A stretch of 64,000 nt of DNA from Brumimicrobium ulvae (GCF_947504225.1 NZ_CANNGT010000004.1:124001-188000); one strand, 5' to 3'. Counted from the first letter of the stretch, positions 36,424 through 45,383 are shown. Translations and numbers: made by a program. Notes: generated by a model not told the origin, from the sequence alone.

Positions 36424-39114
36424 TTAATCGTAATTATTTTGATAAAACTTTCTATATTCTGGCAGCTTTTGCTGTTGAATTAAAATTTTAAAATTCTCCC
36501 TTGAAATCATCATGACTTCATTCTCCTTCAAATTCGCAACATGGCGCCTTGCATTCTTAAAGTCTCTAATATAAGCCATGGTTTCTGGAGCTGTTTTAAA
36601 ACTCTTCACCAAAATAAGTCCTTGCTCTTTGTTATACATTTGACTCGTTGAAGAAAGTCTTAATCTACCAAAATACTCACGGTTAAAATTGGAAACATTA
36701 TTGCCTATCGAATTTGCATTCTGATCCTCTTTAATCAGAACTACAACGTAATACTCTTTCGATTCATAACCAAATAATCCTGTTTCTATTTCGGTAAATT
36801 CTTCAAAAACAGGAACGCCGTTATTGATTAAATCAATAAGCTCTTGCGATCTTTCCGCAACTTCAGTTTCTGGATATTCAGCAATTGCTTGTTCTAACAC
36901 CGGCAACAAAGACGTTTTATCACTATTGATTTGCCCCATTGCCATGGCCTTTAATAAAAAGTACTCTTTTCTGTATAGGTTGTTAGGTTCATCTGCAATG
37001 ACCATATCTGCTTTTAGAATAACCGGATAGTACAAACCTTGTTCAAAACGCGTGACAGACCTCAAGTAATCCTGAAGCGCCAAAGCGTCTCTCTCTTTCT
37101 TTTTCACAAAATAATCAGGGTCACGCAAGTAATTGGCGTAATCTGAATTTGGATAGTGATTAAGAATATACGATTTATAAGGTGCAGAATTACCAGTATT
37201 TTCATTGATTTTATACAATTGAAACGCAGATAAAACATTATGCTCATTCTCTACCTTATGGTCAATTACACGTTGGAATTGAACGGCCCCCAATTGCGTT
37301 TCATCTAATTGCTCTTTGTAAATCATTCCTGAATTGTAGAGAGCAGCTAATAAATTCTCATTGCTTTGATTCATCATTGAATCCGTAAGTGGAATGTCTT
37401 TTAACATGTCCTCTACAGACAGCTCCTCGAGTGGAACTTCTTTTGATTCTTCAACAATCAAAGAATCTACAGGAATAGAATCATTTTCAGCAAAGCCCAT
37501 CGTAATCCTATTCGGTTTATTGGTTAAACGCCAGTAATCTTCATTTTCTCTTTGTCCCCAAATCCTTTTAAAGTCTTCAACCCCTTCTTGCATTGCTTTT
37601 GGATTCGTAAAGTACCACTTACTTCCTGGTTTTTGATTTTGCTCGGCATAAGTTTGTTGTAGCTTTCGCAATTGCTCGGCACGAATCGCTTCACGTTCTT
37701 TGCGTTCTTGCTCCTCTTTCTGCAATTGTTTGATTACATCTTTTAGGAACTTCTCACGATCTCCCTCACTCATCTGAGCAATTCTTTGAACACTATCCTC
37801 ATAGGCAACAACATCTATATTTTGCACCAAACTAGCAAGCTTATCGGCCTTGTTTCGGATCACTTCTGCATTGAAATAGCTGTCTGGAATAACCTGTGCA
37901 GAACTGTCGTAGTAACGTTGGGCGTAGACATAGTTTTTTTCTTCATAAGACAAATCTCCTAGCTTTTCGTAACTCACTCCTTTTTGACGTGGATTATTTA
38001 AAGAAAAGAATGTTGACTTTGTAAGGTAGTATTTGGCCATATCGCGGTCTTGACGATTTAACTCCACTTTCGACATAGCAAAATAAATCTGATCTCTAAA
38101 CTCCAAATAGCGCTCTTCTTTGGCCAATTTGTTTAATTCTTTAATCATTTCATCACTGTCCAGATCACTTACAACAGCACGATTGATTTTCGCATTAAAA
38201 CTCATTTCAAAAGGAGCGTCTCTTTTAATGCTCATGGTGTAATACTCTCTTGCCTTTGCATCACCACGTTCTTGATACAATTGACCTAAAATAAAACTCA
38301 AACGGGCCTTATCTTCTTTTTTACGGGCTTTACCCAATGCTATTTCGAGTTGTTCGATTGCTGTTTTCTGATCGTCTTTGGCCAAGGCCAACATGGCTTT
38401 AACTTTTGCTAATTCAAAATCAAAATGTTTTGGAAGCGAAGGCGCCTTATTTTCTTTGTCTTCTTTCTTACGCTTTTTGGATTTACTTTTTGATTTCGAC
38501 CCGCCATCATCCTCTTGGTCACGGACCATTAATTGACGCTTTTCAATTTTCTGTAGTGTTCTTGTTGCCTCTGACAAATCCCCCATTTGAATTTGGGTTT
38601 TAGCTTCCCATAACTGTCCAGAATAAGTGCTTGGACGATTCAAATAGAATTTTCTAACATATTCAAAAGTGGTCAAGGCCTTGTCATAATCACGTCTAAT
38701 ATAATTGGCATATCCAATCATCAACCAGTTCTGATCTATCCAATTGGCATGCTCAGATTTTTTCTGAGAAGGTTTCGAAGCTGTTGGCATACTGTGTTTT
38801 GAAATCACAGTTTGACATTTTGAAATAGCAGTGTCCACCACCGGATAAAAGTCCACAACATCCTCTTCGTTCGGGTACAATTCTACAGGTAAAATTTCAT
38901 TAAAATCCTCTCGCGCACCATATCGGTACTCCTCAAGTCCGATGCGAATCAGTTCTTTGGCATTAAAATATCCATTATACTTCGCAGTAGTACTGTGATA
39001 AGTCCTGTTAATGAAAGTATTTTTCTCTGTTGAACAGGCACCAACAACAAGGAATAGAGCAAAAAGCGCTACCAAGGTTCCAAAAGCTGTTCGTTTGTTA
39101 TATTTTTTTGTCAT
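36424..39114 (-). CDS. porW: Type IX secretion system TPR lipoprotein PorW/SprE
   Basis: An 896-residue lipoprotein (lipobox VVGAC near residue 27) with the family N-terminus FINRTYHSTTAKYNGYFN and many TPR helices; a Lys/Glu-rich stretch (about residues 200-225) and a coiled coil near 445-490 (QLQKEEQERKEREAIRAE). PorW/SprE links the T9SS trans-envelope core to its outer-membrane parts and is needed for secretion and gliding in Bacteroidota. The CAAAAATA box at 39152-39159 (minus-strand TATTTTTG) would be its promoter. It heads the operon with bactofilin and atpZ and explains the export of the T9SS proteins here. Confidence 0.93.
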   Translation of the reverse strand: MTKKYNKRTAFGTLVALFALFLVVGACSTEKNTFINRTYHSTTAKYNGYFNAKELIRIGLEEYRYGAREDFNEILPVELYPNEEDVVDFYPVVDTAISKCQTVISKHSMPTASKPSQKKSEHANWIDQNWLMIGYANYIRRDYDKALTTFEYVRKFYLNRPSTYSGQLWEAKTQIQMGDLSEATRTLQKIEKRQLMVRDQEDDGGSKSKSKSKKRKKEDKENKAPSLPKHFDFELAKVKAMLALAKDDQKTAIEQLEIALGKARKKEDKARLSFILGQLYQERGDAKAREYYTMSIKRDAPFEMSFNAKINRAVVSDLDSDEMIKELNKLAKEERYLEFRDQIYFAMSKVELNRQDRDMAKYYLTKSTFFSLNNPRQKGVSYEKLGDLSYEEKNYVYAQRYYDSSAQVIPDSYFNAEVIRNKADKLASLVQNIDVVAYEDSVQRIAQMSEGDREKFLKDVIKQLQKEEQERKEREAIRAEQLRKLQQTYAEQNQKPGSKWYFTNPKAMQEGVEDFKRIWGQRENEDYWRLTNKPNRITMGFAENDSIPVDSLIVEESKEVPLEELSVEDMLKDIPLTDSMMNQSNENLLAALYNSGMIYKEQLDETQLGAVQFQRVIDHKVENEHNVLSAFQLYKINENTGNSAPYKSYILNHYPNSDYANYLRDPDYFVKKKERDALALQDYLRSVTRFEQGLYYPVILKADMVIADEPNNLYRKEYFLLKAMAMGQINSDKTSLLPVLEQAIAEYPETEVAERSQELIDLINNGVPVFEEFTEIETGLFGYESKEYYVVVLIKEDQNANSIGNNVSNFNREYFGRLRLSSTSQMYNKEQGLILVKSFKTAPETMAYIRDFKNARRHVANLKENEVMMISRENFKILIQQQKLPEYRKFYQNNYD

Positions 39115-39193
39115 AAAATTGTTCTACTCCCAAGTATTAACTCAAAACCTACAAAAATATTATTAAATTCTGATATTTATTTCATAAATGAAA

Positions 39194-39219
39194 AAAAGCC
39201 AGAGTAATCCCTGGCTTTT
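39194..39219 (-). terminator. Terminator of the YceI lipoprotein gene
   Basis: Perfect 9-bp stem AAAAGCCAG / CTGGCTTTT, eight-base loop, T-run on the minus strand. Confidence 0.8.
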
Positions 39220-39238
39220 CGATTCGGTATTTCTTCAA

Positions 39239-39889
39239 TTATTCACATTCTTTTTTCAATTCTGTTGAGAATGAAATGGTAACATCTGGCCATAACTTAG
39301 ATTCTGTATCTCCATTGGCAAAATCAGTATGTAACTCCTTACATTCCTCATTCAAGGCATCAATTCCAGCTTGCCCATCCCAGTTTAACACATCAATTTC
39401 AGCATCAAAAGAAAAAGCGTTGTCGTTTAAAGTATACGCCCCTTCAACATCCTTTGTAATTGAATTCATTGTAATGGCAAGAACAGCTTTTCCTGAATCA
39501 TCCAATGACTTCACCTCACCAGAAATTACTTCGGTATTGATTCCACCAAAGAAAAACTCATTGATTTTACCGTCACGACTTACGTCTTTTGTACTAATAC
39601 TTGAAATTGGAATATTAAAACTCAATCCTTCAATTAATGCTTTAGCGTCTTCATTTTTCTCTCCGCCTTCAACATTGATCTCAGTAAATGTTCCACCTAC
39701 TCCAACTTTTCCTAAAAACTTGTAAGCTGTAAATGACATTTCTGAATTTGCCGCATCATAAGAATAATAACACGTTTCTGTTTTTTCAACTTCTGCAACT
39801 GCAGTTTCTGTAGTTTCTGTTTCACCCGCACAGCTTGACATCATCAATCCTGCTAAAGCAACAAATAAAAATTTAGTATTTTTTCTCAT
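39239..39889 (-). CDS. YceI-family lipoprotein
   Basis: A 216-residue lipoprotein (lipobox MMSSC at residues 16-20) with a Thr/Glu-rich linker and a YceI-like lipocalin-fold domain (AANSEMSFTAYKFLGKVGVGG, ISSISTKDVSRDGKINEFFF, AGIDALNEECKELHTDF). The fold binds isoprenoids or similar lipids in characterised homologues; the ligand here is unknown. A second YceI gene lies at 57181. Confidence 0.88.
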   Translation of the reverse strand: MRKNTKFLFVALAGLMMSSCAGETETTETAVAEVEKTETCYYSYDAANSEMSFTAYKFLGKVGVGGTFTEINVEGGEKNEDAKALIEGLSFNIPISSISTKDVSRDGKINEFFFGGINTEVISGEVKSLDDSGKAVLAITMNSITKDVEGAYTLNDNAFSFDAEIDVLNWDGQAGIDALNEECKELHTDFANGDTESKLWPDVTISFSTELKKECE

Positions 39890-40338
39890 AACATCTCTTA
39901 TTTTCGATAAATATAGGAAGAATTCAATATTTATAGAGCTTATAAACCATATTTAATATATGCAAAACAATTTCCAACTTAAAAAGAATTTATACTTGCT
40001 CTTATTTCAATACAGCAGGTAACTTTTACCTAGCCTTTCAACCCGAGGACATAGTTATATACAAAATATTTTTTCAAGACAAAGCATTCTTCCCTACGAC
40101 AAACGACTTCGCCAACTTATTTACAGAGAAGCCAATAACCTATCACAACAAAAGTTTTGAGAACTCAAAAAAGAATCGTTACTTAGTGTAAACTAATTAC
40201 TTACTATTATGGAAATGATTTCAATAAATCGTGTGTTCAAGCGTGTCTTAAAGTTACATCAAAATCAATTATTGGAAATAAAACAACCTTATATTTAAAT
40301 AAGGGAGTTTATATAATACGCATTAAAATAAACGAATC
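39890..40338. other. Region between the YceI gene and array B
   Basis: A 449-bp gap containing the start-less coding remnant at 39946-40191 and the short leader of array B, which ends with the sequence AATAAACGAATC that is repeated before other array-B starts. I found no clear -7/-33 promoter pair for the array. Confidence 0.4.
39946..40191 (+). pseudogene. Start-less coding remnant, family not recognised
   Basis: Eighty-one codons in an open frame between TAA 39943-39945 and TAA 40189-40191, with protein-like sequence (GNFYLAFQPEDIVIYKIFF, then NDFANLFTEKPITYHNKSF) but no ATG, GTG or TTG near its beginning. Probably the 3' end of a gene removed by the rearrangements that built array B. Confidence 0.3.
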
Positions 40339-41052
40339 ATGGTATACAAGAAAATTAATTATGTATTGATTTTACTCGCACTTTCCACGCTTTTATTAGG
40401 AGGATGTCGAAAATCTAAGGAATACACAGAAATAGAGTTTGTAGTTATAAACCCTGCAAATAATGAACCTTTTGTGGGGATTCCTGTGAAAATTAGAAAA
40501 AAAAAATCAGGAATGGGTGGTATAACAGGAGAAACTGTTTTTGAAGCAGTAACAGATGCTAACGGAAGGGCTTATTATAAATTTAGAGCCAAAAAAGGAA
40601 GTAAGTTTTGGTACACGCCTAATATAGATTATGATTCCTTTGGTGTTCAAGGAAAAGACTACTCCATTTTAGTGCGTCCTGAAGTTTCTTCTTATACGGT
40701 TAAGAAGGATGAATACAATGAAATGAGGTATGAAATAACTTTTTATGCGTATTTGAAAAGTATATATAAAAACATAAACTGTGAAGGACCAACAGATACT
40801 CTTGTTTATCACAAACAATCTTTAAGTGTTAAACAAGGTGGTGGTGCATATAATTATACTGCCACACGCACAGGGTGTGTTGATTATGAAACATCTGGTT
40901 CTGTAGATAATAACCCTACAGGTTATTCTCATGTATATATGGGTTGGCATAAAATAGAATGGGAAGCCAGAAAACCAAGTGGAATAACCTACGGAACAGA
41001 CTCTGTTTACATCGATAAAGGAGGGTTTGGAACATTGCAGGTGTTATATTAA
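40339..41052 (+). CDS. Array-B lipoprotein LpB1
   Basis: A 237-residue predicted lipoprotein (lipobox LLGGC near residue 23, then RKSKE). A carboxypeptidase-regulatory-like domain (FVVINPANNEPFVGIPVKI, AVTDANGRAYYKFRAKKGSK) is followed by the array-specific C-terminal domain (NINCEGPTDTLVYHKQ, HVYMGWHKIEWEARK, ending LQVLY). Its first 400 bp are nearly identical to LpB4 (42055) and its last 120 bp to LpB3 (41329), so it is a mosaic. The IKNINCEG motif and the aromatic ending relate it to array A. Function unknown; probably surface-exposed. Confidence 0.85.
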   Translation: MVYKKINYVLILLALSTLLLGGCRKSKEYTEIEFVVINPANNEPFVGIPVKIRKKKSGMGGITGETVFEAVTDANGRAYYKFRAKKGSKFWYTPNIDYDSFGVQGKDYSILVRPEVSSYTVKKDEYNEMRYEITFYAYLKSIYKNINCEGPTDTLVYHKQSLSVKQGGGAYNYTATRTGCVDYETSGSVDNNPTGYSHVYMGWHKIEWEARKPSGITYGTDSVYIDKGGFGTLQVLY

Positions 41053-41091
41053 AATAAACGAATCATGGTACACCAAAAAATTAATTATGTA
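40933..41091. repeat. Direct repeat of about 159 bp, copy 1
   Basis: Repeated at 41923-42081 (offset 990) with only a few differences. It spans the 3' end of one lipoprotein gene, the 12-bp spacer and the signal-peptide start of the next gene, consistent with a tandem duplication unit of 990 bp. Confidence 0.85.
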
Positions 41092-41307
41092 TTGATAATT
41101 TTAATGGTTTTCACAGGAGTTTTTCTTTTTTCAACTTCGTGTAAAAAGAAAAATTACCAATGTGTTTGTATAGGCACAATTAATGGAGTACAGGCTGATA
41201 CTACTTTTAAAATTAAGAATATTCGTAAAAAGGATGCTAAACAGACTTGTTCTGAGATAGAATCATCAAAATTTCCTGGAGCAGAATGTGATTTGGAAAA
41301 TCAGTAA
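41065..41307 (+). CDS. Small cysteine-containing lipoprotein (LpB2)
   Basis: Eighty residues: a signal peptide starting MVHQKINYVLII, the same as in LpB4 and LpB5, lipobox STSC, then an unrelated mature part (KKKNYQCVCIGTINGVQ, KDAKQTCSEIES, GAECDLENQ) with four cysteines. The mature part resembles a small lipoprotein family widespread in Bacteroidota. The shared signal region on a different mature domain shows that the 5' end has been exchanged between neighbours. Confidence 0.75.
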   Translation: MVHQKINYVLIILMVFTGVFLFSTSCKKKNYQCVCIGTINGVQADTTFKIKNIRKKDAKQTCSEIESSKFPGAECDLENQ

Positions 41308-41328
41308 TTTATTTAAAACCTAGAAACT

Positions 41329-42042
41329 ATGATCAACATAAAATGTAATTATTTAATACTATTTCTTTTGCTCTTTACAGGTCTGATAGCCTCAGGATGT
41401 TCCAAATGGTCAAGCGGAACCACTACAGTAGAGTTTGTAATTATAAATCCCGCAAACGGAGAACCTTTCCCCGATGTTAATGTAAAAATTGTAGAAGAGA
41501 CATCAACCAACAATAAGAGTAGGGTGATGTGTGAAGGAAAAACAGATGCTTCTGGTAGGATAACCTTTGAATTTACGGCTAAAAGAACGAGTAAGTATTG
41601 GTATACGCCTAATATAGACTTTGATTCCTTTGGTGTTCAAGGAAAAGATTACTCTATTTTAGTGCGTCCTACAGTTTCTTCTTATGCAATCATTAAGAAC
41701 ATTTACAATGAAATGAGGTATGAGATAACGTATTATGCATATTTAAAATTAAAAATTAAAAATATAGTTTGCGAAGGTCTTGAAGATACTCTCGTTTATC
41801 ATGCTTGGACACCTGATTTTAAAGGAGGAGGGGGGGCATATGATTACATAACAACACTTTCAGGATGTGTAGATTATGAGACAACAGGTTCAGTGGATAA
41901 TCATCCAGCCGGCTATGCCCACGTATATATGGGTTGGCATAAAATAGAATGGGAAGCCAGAAAACCAAGTGGAATAACCTACGGAATAGATTCTGTTTAC
42001 ATCGATAAAGGAGGGTTTGGAACATTGCAGGTGTTATATTAA
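41329..42042 (+). CDS. Array-B lipoprotein LpB3
   Basis: A 237-residue predicted lipoprotein (lipobox IASGC at about residue 24). Its 5' end is unlike the other array-B genes (MINIKCNYLILFLLLFTGLI), but the middle (YWYTPNIDFDSFGVQGKDYS) and especially the last 120 bp match LpB1 closely. A G-run at 41823-41836 lies in the variable part between the conserved blocks. Function unknown. Confidence 0.84.
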   Translation: MINIKCNYLILFLLLFTGLIASGCSKWSSGTTTVEFVIINPANGEPFPDVNVKIVEETSTNNKSRVMCEGKTDASGRITFEFTAKRTSKYWYTPNIDFDSFGVQGKDYSILVRPTVSSYAIIKNIYNEMRYEITYYAYLKLKIKNIVCEGLEDTLVYHAWTPDFKGGGGAYDYITTLSGCVDYETTGSVDNHPAGYAHVYMGWHKIEWEARKPSGITYGIDSVYIDKGGFGTLQVLY

Positions 42043-42081
42043 AATAAACGAATCATGGTACACCAAAAAATTAATTATGTA
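41923..42081. repeat. Direct repeat of about 159 bp, copy 2
   Basis: Second copy of 40933-41091; see that entry. It covers the end of LpB3, the spacer and the start of LpB4. Confidence 0.85.
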
Positions 42082-42756
42082 TTGATTATACTCGCATTTT
42101 CCACGCTTTTATTAGGAGGATGCAGAAAGTCTAAGGAATACACAGAAATAGAGTTTGTGGTTATAAACCCTGCAACTAATGAACCTTTTGTTGGAATTCC
42201 GGTACGGATAGCCGAGGAGAAATCAGGAATGGGTGGTATAACAGGAGAAACTGTTTTTGAAGCAGTAACAGATGCTAATGGAAGGGCTTATTATAAATTT
42301 AGAGCCAAAAAAGGAAGTAAGTTTTGGTACACGCCTAATATAGATTATGATTCCTTTGGTGTTCAAGGAAAAGATTACTCCATTTTAGTGCGTCCTGAAG
42401 TTTCTTCTTATACGGTTAAGAAAGACGAATACAATGAAATGAGGTATGAGATAATTTTTTATACTTTTTTGAAGGAGAAAATAAAAAACATCAATTGTGA
42501 GGGCGTCAATGATACTTTAATAATGCACAAATGGACTAATCTTCCATATGGAATAGTAGTTGTTGACCAAACTTATGAAAGAACAGGGTGTTATGAGTAT
42601 GAAACACCTCAATCAGTTCATAATGGATTTTTAAAAACTTATATGGGAACTTGGTATTATGAATATGAAGTTCGCAGGGCTAGTGGTATAACTTATGGCT
42701 TAGATTCAATAAAAATTGAAAAAGGAACTTATAATACCATAGAGATATTGTATTAA
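42055..42756 (+). CDS. Array-B lipoprotein LpB4
   Basis: A 233-residue predicted lipoprotein (lipobox LLGGC). The first 400 bp are nearly identical to LpB1, then the C-terminal part changes abruptly to a different version (IKNINCEGVNDTLIMHKWT, YMGTWYYEYEVRR, ending IEILY). Same domain plan as LpB1 and LpB3: signal, carboxypeptidase-regulatory-like domain, variable C-terminal domain. Confidence 0.84.
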   Translation: MVHQKINYVLIILAFSTLLLGGCRKSKEYTEIEFVVINPATNEPFVGIPVRIAEEKSGMGGITGETVFEAVTDANGRAYYKFRAKKGSKFWYTPNIDYDSFGVQGKDYSILVRPEVSSYTVKKDEYNEMRYEIIFYTFLKEKIKNINCEGVNDTLIMHKWTNLPYGIVVVDQTYERTGCYEYETPQSVHNGFLKTYMGTWYYEYEVRRASGITYGLDSIKIEKGTYNTIEILY

Positions 42757-42766
42757 TAAACGAATC

Positions 42767-42988
42767 ATGGTACACCAAAAAATTAATTATGTATTAATCC
42801 TATTTCTCGCAGTTCTGCTACTAGCAGGCTGCAAGAAAAAATCGAAGGAGTATACTACGGTAATATGGGAGGTCGTAAACCCCGTAACTAGCGAACCTTA
42901 TACAAATATGCTGGTTCGCTTGTATGAGGCAAAAAAGAAAAATAACGGCATTGAGTACAAAGTCCTTTTTGAGAATAAAATAGGCTAA
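42767..42988 (+). pseudogene. Truncated array-B lipoprotein (LpB5)
   Basis: Seventy-three residues with the shared signal peptide (MVHQKINYVLILFLAVLLLAGC) and the beginning of the regulatory-like domain (VNPVTSEPYTNMLVRLYEA, KVLFENKIG). Paralogues continue for another 160 residues. The break falls at VLFE, where they read VFEAVTDANG. Like Lp4 of array A, the last gene of the array is the broken one. Confidence 0.65.
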
Positions 42989-43164
42989 AGTGGAATAAAC
43001 ACCATATAACAAGGAATGTTTTGAAAATAATTATGGTGTATCTAATAGTAGGTCAGATAGCTTTTTTTTGAGGCTAAAAAAGTCATAGTTAGCTCAATAT
43101 CAGTCATCAACGAGGGTTTTTTATTGGTTATAATGAAATTGATACATTAAAAAATTATTATTAA

Positions 43165-43704
43165 ATGAAAAAAGCAAACTTATATATCACCATTATTTTC
43201 TCTATTTATGGCTATTTTCTTTTTTCACAAGAAGCAAATAGTTTGTCTAAAACTTCGCCTTTAAAACATGAAATAGGTGTTTTTGCATCTTTAGACTCAG
43301 GGCTAGGCTTTTCTTTTAGAAGTACTTTAGAAAGACATGAAAACATCAAAATCCAAGCTTCTCTTTTCTATTTTCCAGCCAATTTTGGTTCAGGGATTAT
43401 CCATGGTCTAATATTAGGCGGGTCAGGACAATACGTTTTCTATAAACCAAGAGTTATTGAGTTCTACAGCTACGTCGGAGGTCAGATGTATGCTTATCTT
43501 AACGATTTGACTGAATCCACACTGCTTCTAGGGACAGGTTTAGGTATAAATATAAGTCTATTTAAAAGGATGAAAATTCAGCTCCAATCAGGTCTAGCTT
43601 TTCAAGTTACAGATACTGATAATCTCACTTCTCTTAATAACCGAAAGATTATGTTTTCACCCGGTATTGGAATTATGTTTGGCTTGGGTAAGTTGGACAT
43701 TTGA
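43165..43704 (+). CDS. Exported small outer-membrane barrel-like protein
   Basis: A 179-residue protein with a signal peptide (NLYITIIFSIYGYFLFSQ) and alternating hydrophobic/polar strands rich in Gly and aromatic residues (GVFASLDSGLGFSFRS, QYVFYKPRVIEFYSYVGG), ending in MFGLGKLDI. This is the look of an eight-strand outer-membrane beta-barrel, but I recognise no family. It follows array B by 176 bp on the same strand. Confidence 0.7.
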   Translation: MKKANLYITIIFSIYGYFLFSQEANSLSKTSPLKHEIGVFASLDSGLGFSFRSTLERHENIKIQASLFYFPANFGSGIIHGLILGGSGQYVFYKPRVIEFYSYVGGQMYAYLNDLTESTLLLGTGLGINISLFKRMKIQLQSGLAFQVTDTDNLTSLNNRKIMFSPGIGIMFGLGKLDI

Positions 43705-43847
43705 TATGTAATAAAACGATGCTAGATATTAAAGTTTCACACAGCAACTTAGGAAAACACAACTTAGCCACATCCAAAACCCACATCTCCCTAAACAATT
43801 CCCGCCTAATTTTATGCAACATCATTTCCTTTCGGTAAATTTGCCGC

Positions 43848-44438
43848 ATGTTAATAGAAATTGACGATAAAATAGTAACCGATGAGTTGTTTTCACGCAA
43901 GTTTGTGTGTGACCTATCGAAGTGTAAAGGTGCTTGCTGCGTAGAAGGCGATGCCGGTGCTCCATTGAAGAACGATGAAATTAAAATCATTGAAAAACTC
44001 TTGCCGAAAATTAAGCCTTACATGACGGAAGAGGGAATTGCTAAAGTCGAAAAAGATGGTGTTTCTTATCTCGATGACTTTGGAGAACCTGTAACCAGTC
44101 TTGTGGAAGGTGGCGCTTGTGCATTTGTTGCATTTGATCCTGATGGAACAACAAAATGTACCATCGAACAAGCATACCGCGATGGAGAAATAGATTGGAA
44201 AAAACCAATTTCATGTGAGCTCTACCCTATTCGTGCGAAAGAATACGAAAGTTTTACGGCCCTCAACTATGAGGAAATAGATATTTGCAAGCCGGGTTGT
44301 GTTTTAGGTGAATCTTTAAACGTTCCTGTTTATCAATTCTTAAAAGAGCCGTTAACACGTGCTTATGGCGAAGAGTTTTTCGCGTCATTGCAGCAAGTGC
44401 ATAAGGAACTTGAAAATCAAAACGACAGCGACAAGTAA
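43848..44438 (+). CDS. DUF3109 family protein (cysteine-rich, possible metal-cluster binder)
   Basis: A 196-residue cytosolic protein with the DUF3109 pattern: FVCDLSKCKGACCVEGDAGAPL near residue 20, GGACAFVAFDPDG, CTIEQAYRDG, CELYPIRAKEY and DICKPGC. The conserved cysteines resemble YkgJ-type zinc/iron-chelating proteins. Function is unknown in the family. The stop overlaps the start of the methyltransferase gene by one base, so they are co-translated. Confidence 0.9.
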   Translation: MLIEIDDKIVTDELFSRKFVCDLSKCKGACCVEGDAGAPLKNDEIKIIEKLLPKIKPYMTEEGIAKVEKDGVSYLDDFGEPVTSLVEGGACAFVAFDPDGTTKCTIEQAYRDGEIDWKKPISCELYPIRAKEYESFTALNYEEIDICKPGCVLGESLNVPVYQFLKEPLTRAYGEEFFASLQQVHKELENQNDSDK

Positions 44439-45280
44439 TGGCAGAAAAAACCTACAGTGAAAACTGGGAAGATTACGAACTCATCGACGCAGGAAATGAA
44501 AAAAAACTGGAGCGTTGGGGAAATATCGTAACCATTCGTCCAGAACGACAAGCGTATTTCAAACCTGGAATGCCCGAAGAAGAATGGAATGAAATCGCTC
44601 ATTTGGAATTTGTTCCTAAAGGAAATACGGCTGGAAAGTGGGTTATCCGTCAAGCATTACCCGAAGGAGAATGGACGGTGAAATTCAAGCATTTGACTTT
44701 TAATCTCGAAACCACAAAGTTCAAACATGTTGGACTTTTTCCAGAACAAGCCACGAATTGGAACCTGATTTTAGATCACCTTTCACCAGGAATGAAAATG
44801 CTCAATCTTTTCGCCTATACTGGAGCAGCTTCAGTAGTTGCGAAGTCACGCGGTGCTGAAGTCACGCATGTAGATTCTGTAAAACAACTCATTTCTTGGG
44901 CGAAAACGAACATGGAATCCTCAGGATTAGAAGACATTCGTTGGATGCATGAAGACGCCATGAAATTTGCTCAACGTGAACTCAAAAGAGGAAATTTATA
45001 CCATTTAATTGTCATGGATCCACCCGCATGGGGAATCGGTGCTAAAAAAGAAAAATGGAAAATCGAGCATAAACTCGAAGAACTTATTGAAGTCGCTTCA
45101 CAACTTTTACACCCTGGAGGATTATTAATTCTCAACACCTATTCTCCAAAAGTAAAACTCAAAGAAATCAATTATTTCGCTAAAAAACATTTTCCGAAAG
45201 CGGAGGTTTCCGAATTGTGGAAGAAGACATTTACAGGGAAGGATATGTTTTTCGGGCACTTGTTGAGGGCTTATAAGTAG
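44438..45280 (+). CDS. Class I SAM-dependent rRNA methyltransferase (RlmI/RlmK-like)
   Basis: A 280-residue Rossmann-fold methyltransferase. The SAM site is MLNLFAYTGAASVVAKSRGA, followed by VTHVDSVKQLISWAK and the catalytic-type motif VMDPPAWGIG (DPPxWG), then LLILNTYSPK. The DPP motif is that of RNA base methyltransferases. The N-terminal PUA domain of RlmI is not obvious. Co-translated with DUF3109. The TAG stop lies inside the 28-bp palindrome at 45277. Confidence 0.88.
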   Translation: MAEKTYSENWEDYELIDAGNEKKLERWGNIVTIRPERQAYFKPGMPEEEWNEIAHLEFVPKGNTAGKWVIRQALPEGEWTVKFKHLTFNLETTKFKHVGLFPEQATNWNLILDHLSPGMKMLNLFAYTGAASVVAKSRGAEVTHVDSVKQLISWAKTNMESSGLEDIRWMHEDAMKFAQRELKRGNLYHLIVMDPPAWGIGAKKEKWKIEHKLEELIEVASQLLHPGGLLILNTYSPKVKLKEINYFAKKHFPKAEVSELWKKTFTGKDMFFGHLLRAYK

Positions 45281-45304
45281 GAACGATTTGCAAATAGTCC
45301 CTAC
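45277..45304. repeat. Imperfect 28-bp palindrome on a stop codon
   Basis: Arms GTAGGAACGATTTG and CAAATAGTCCCTAC pair with two mismatches around the core TTTGCAAA; it starts one base before the TAG of the methyltransferase gene. Same length, core and position relative to a stop codon as the palindrome after lgt. Confidence 0.7.
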
Positions 45305-45383
45305 ATAACGCCCCAATACCCACAAATTAATGCCCTTATTCCAAAATATTTTCACTATCTTAGCCATCCAAAATTTTGAAATT

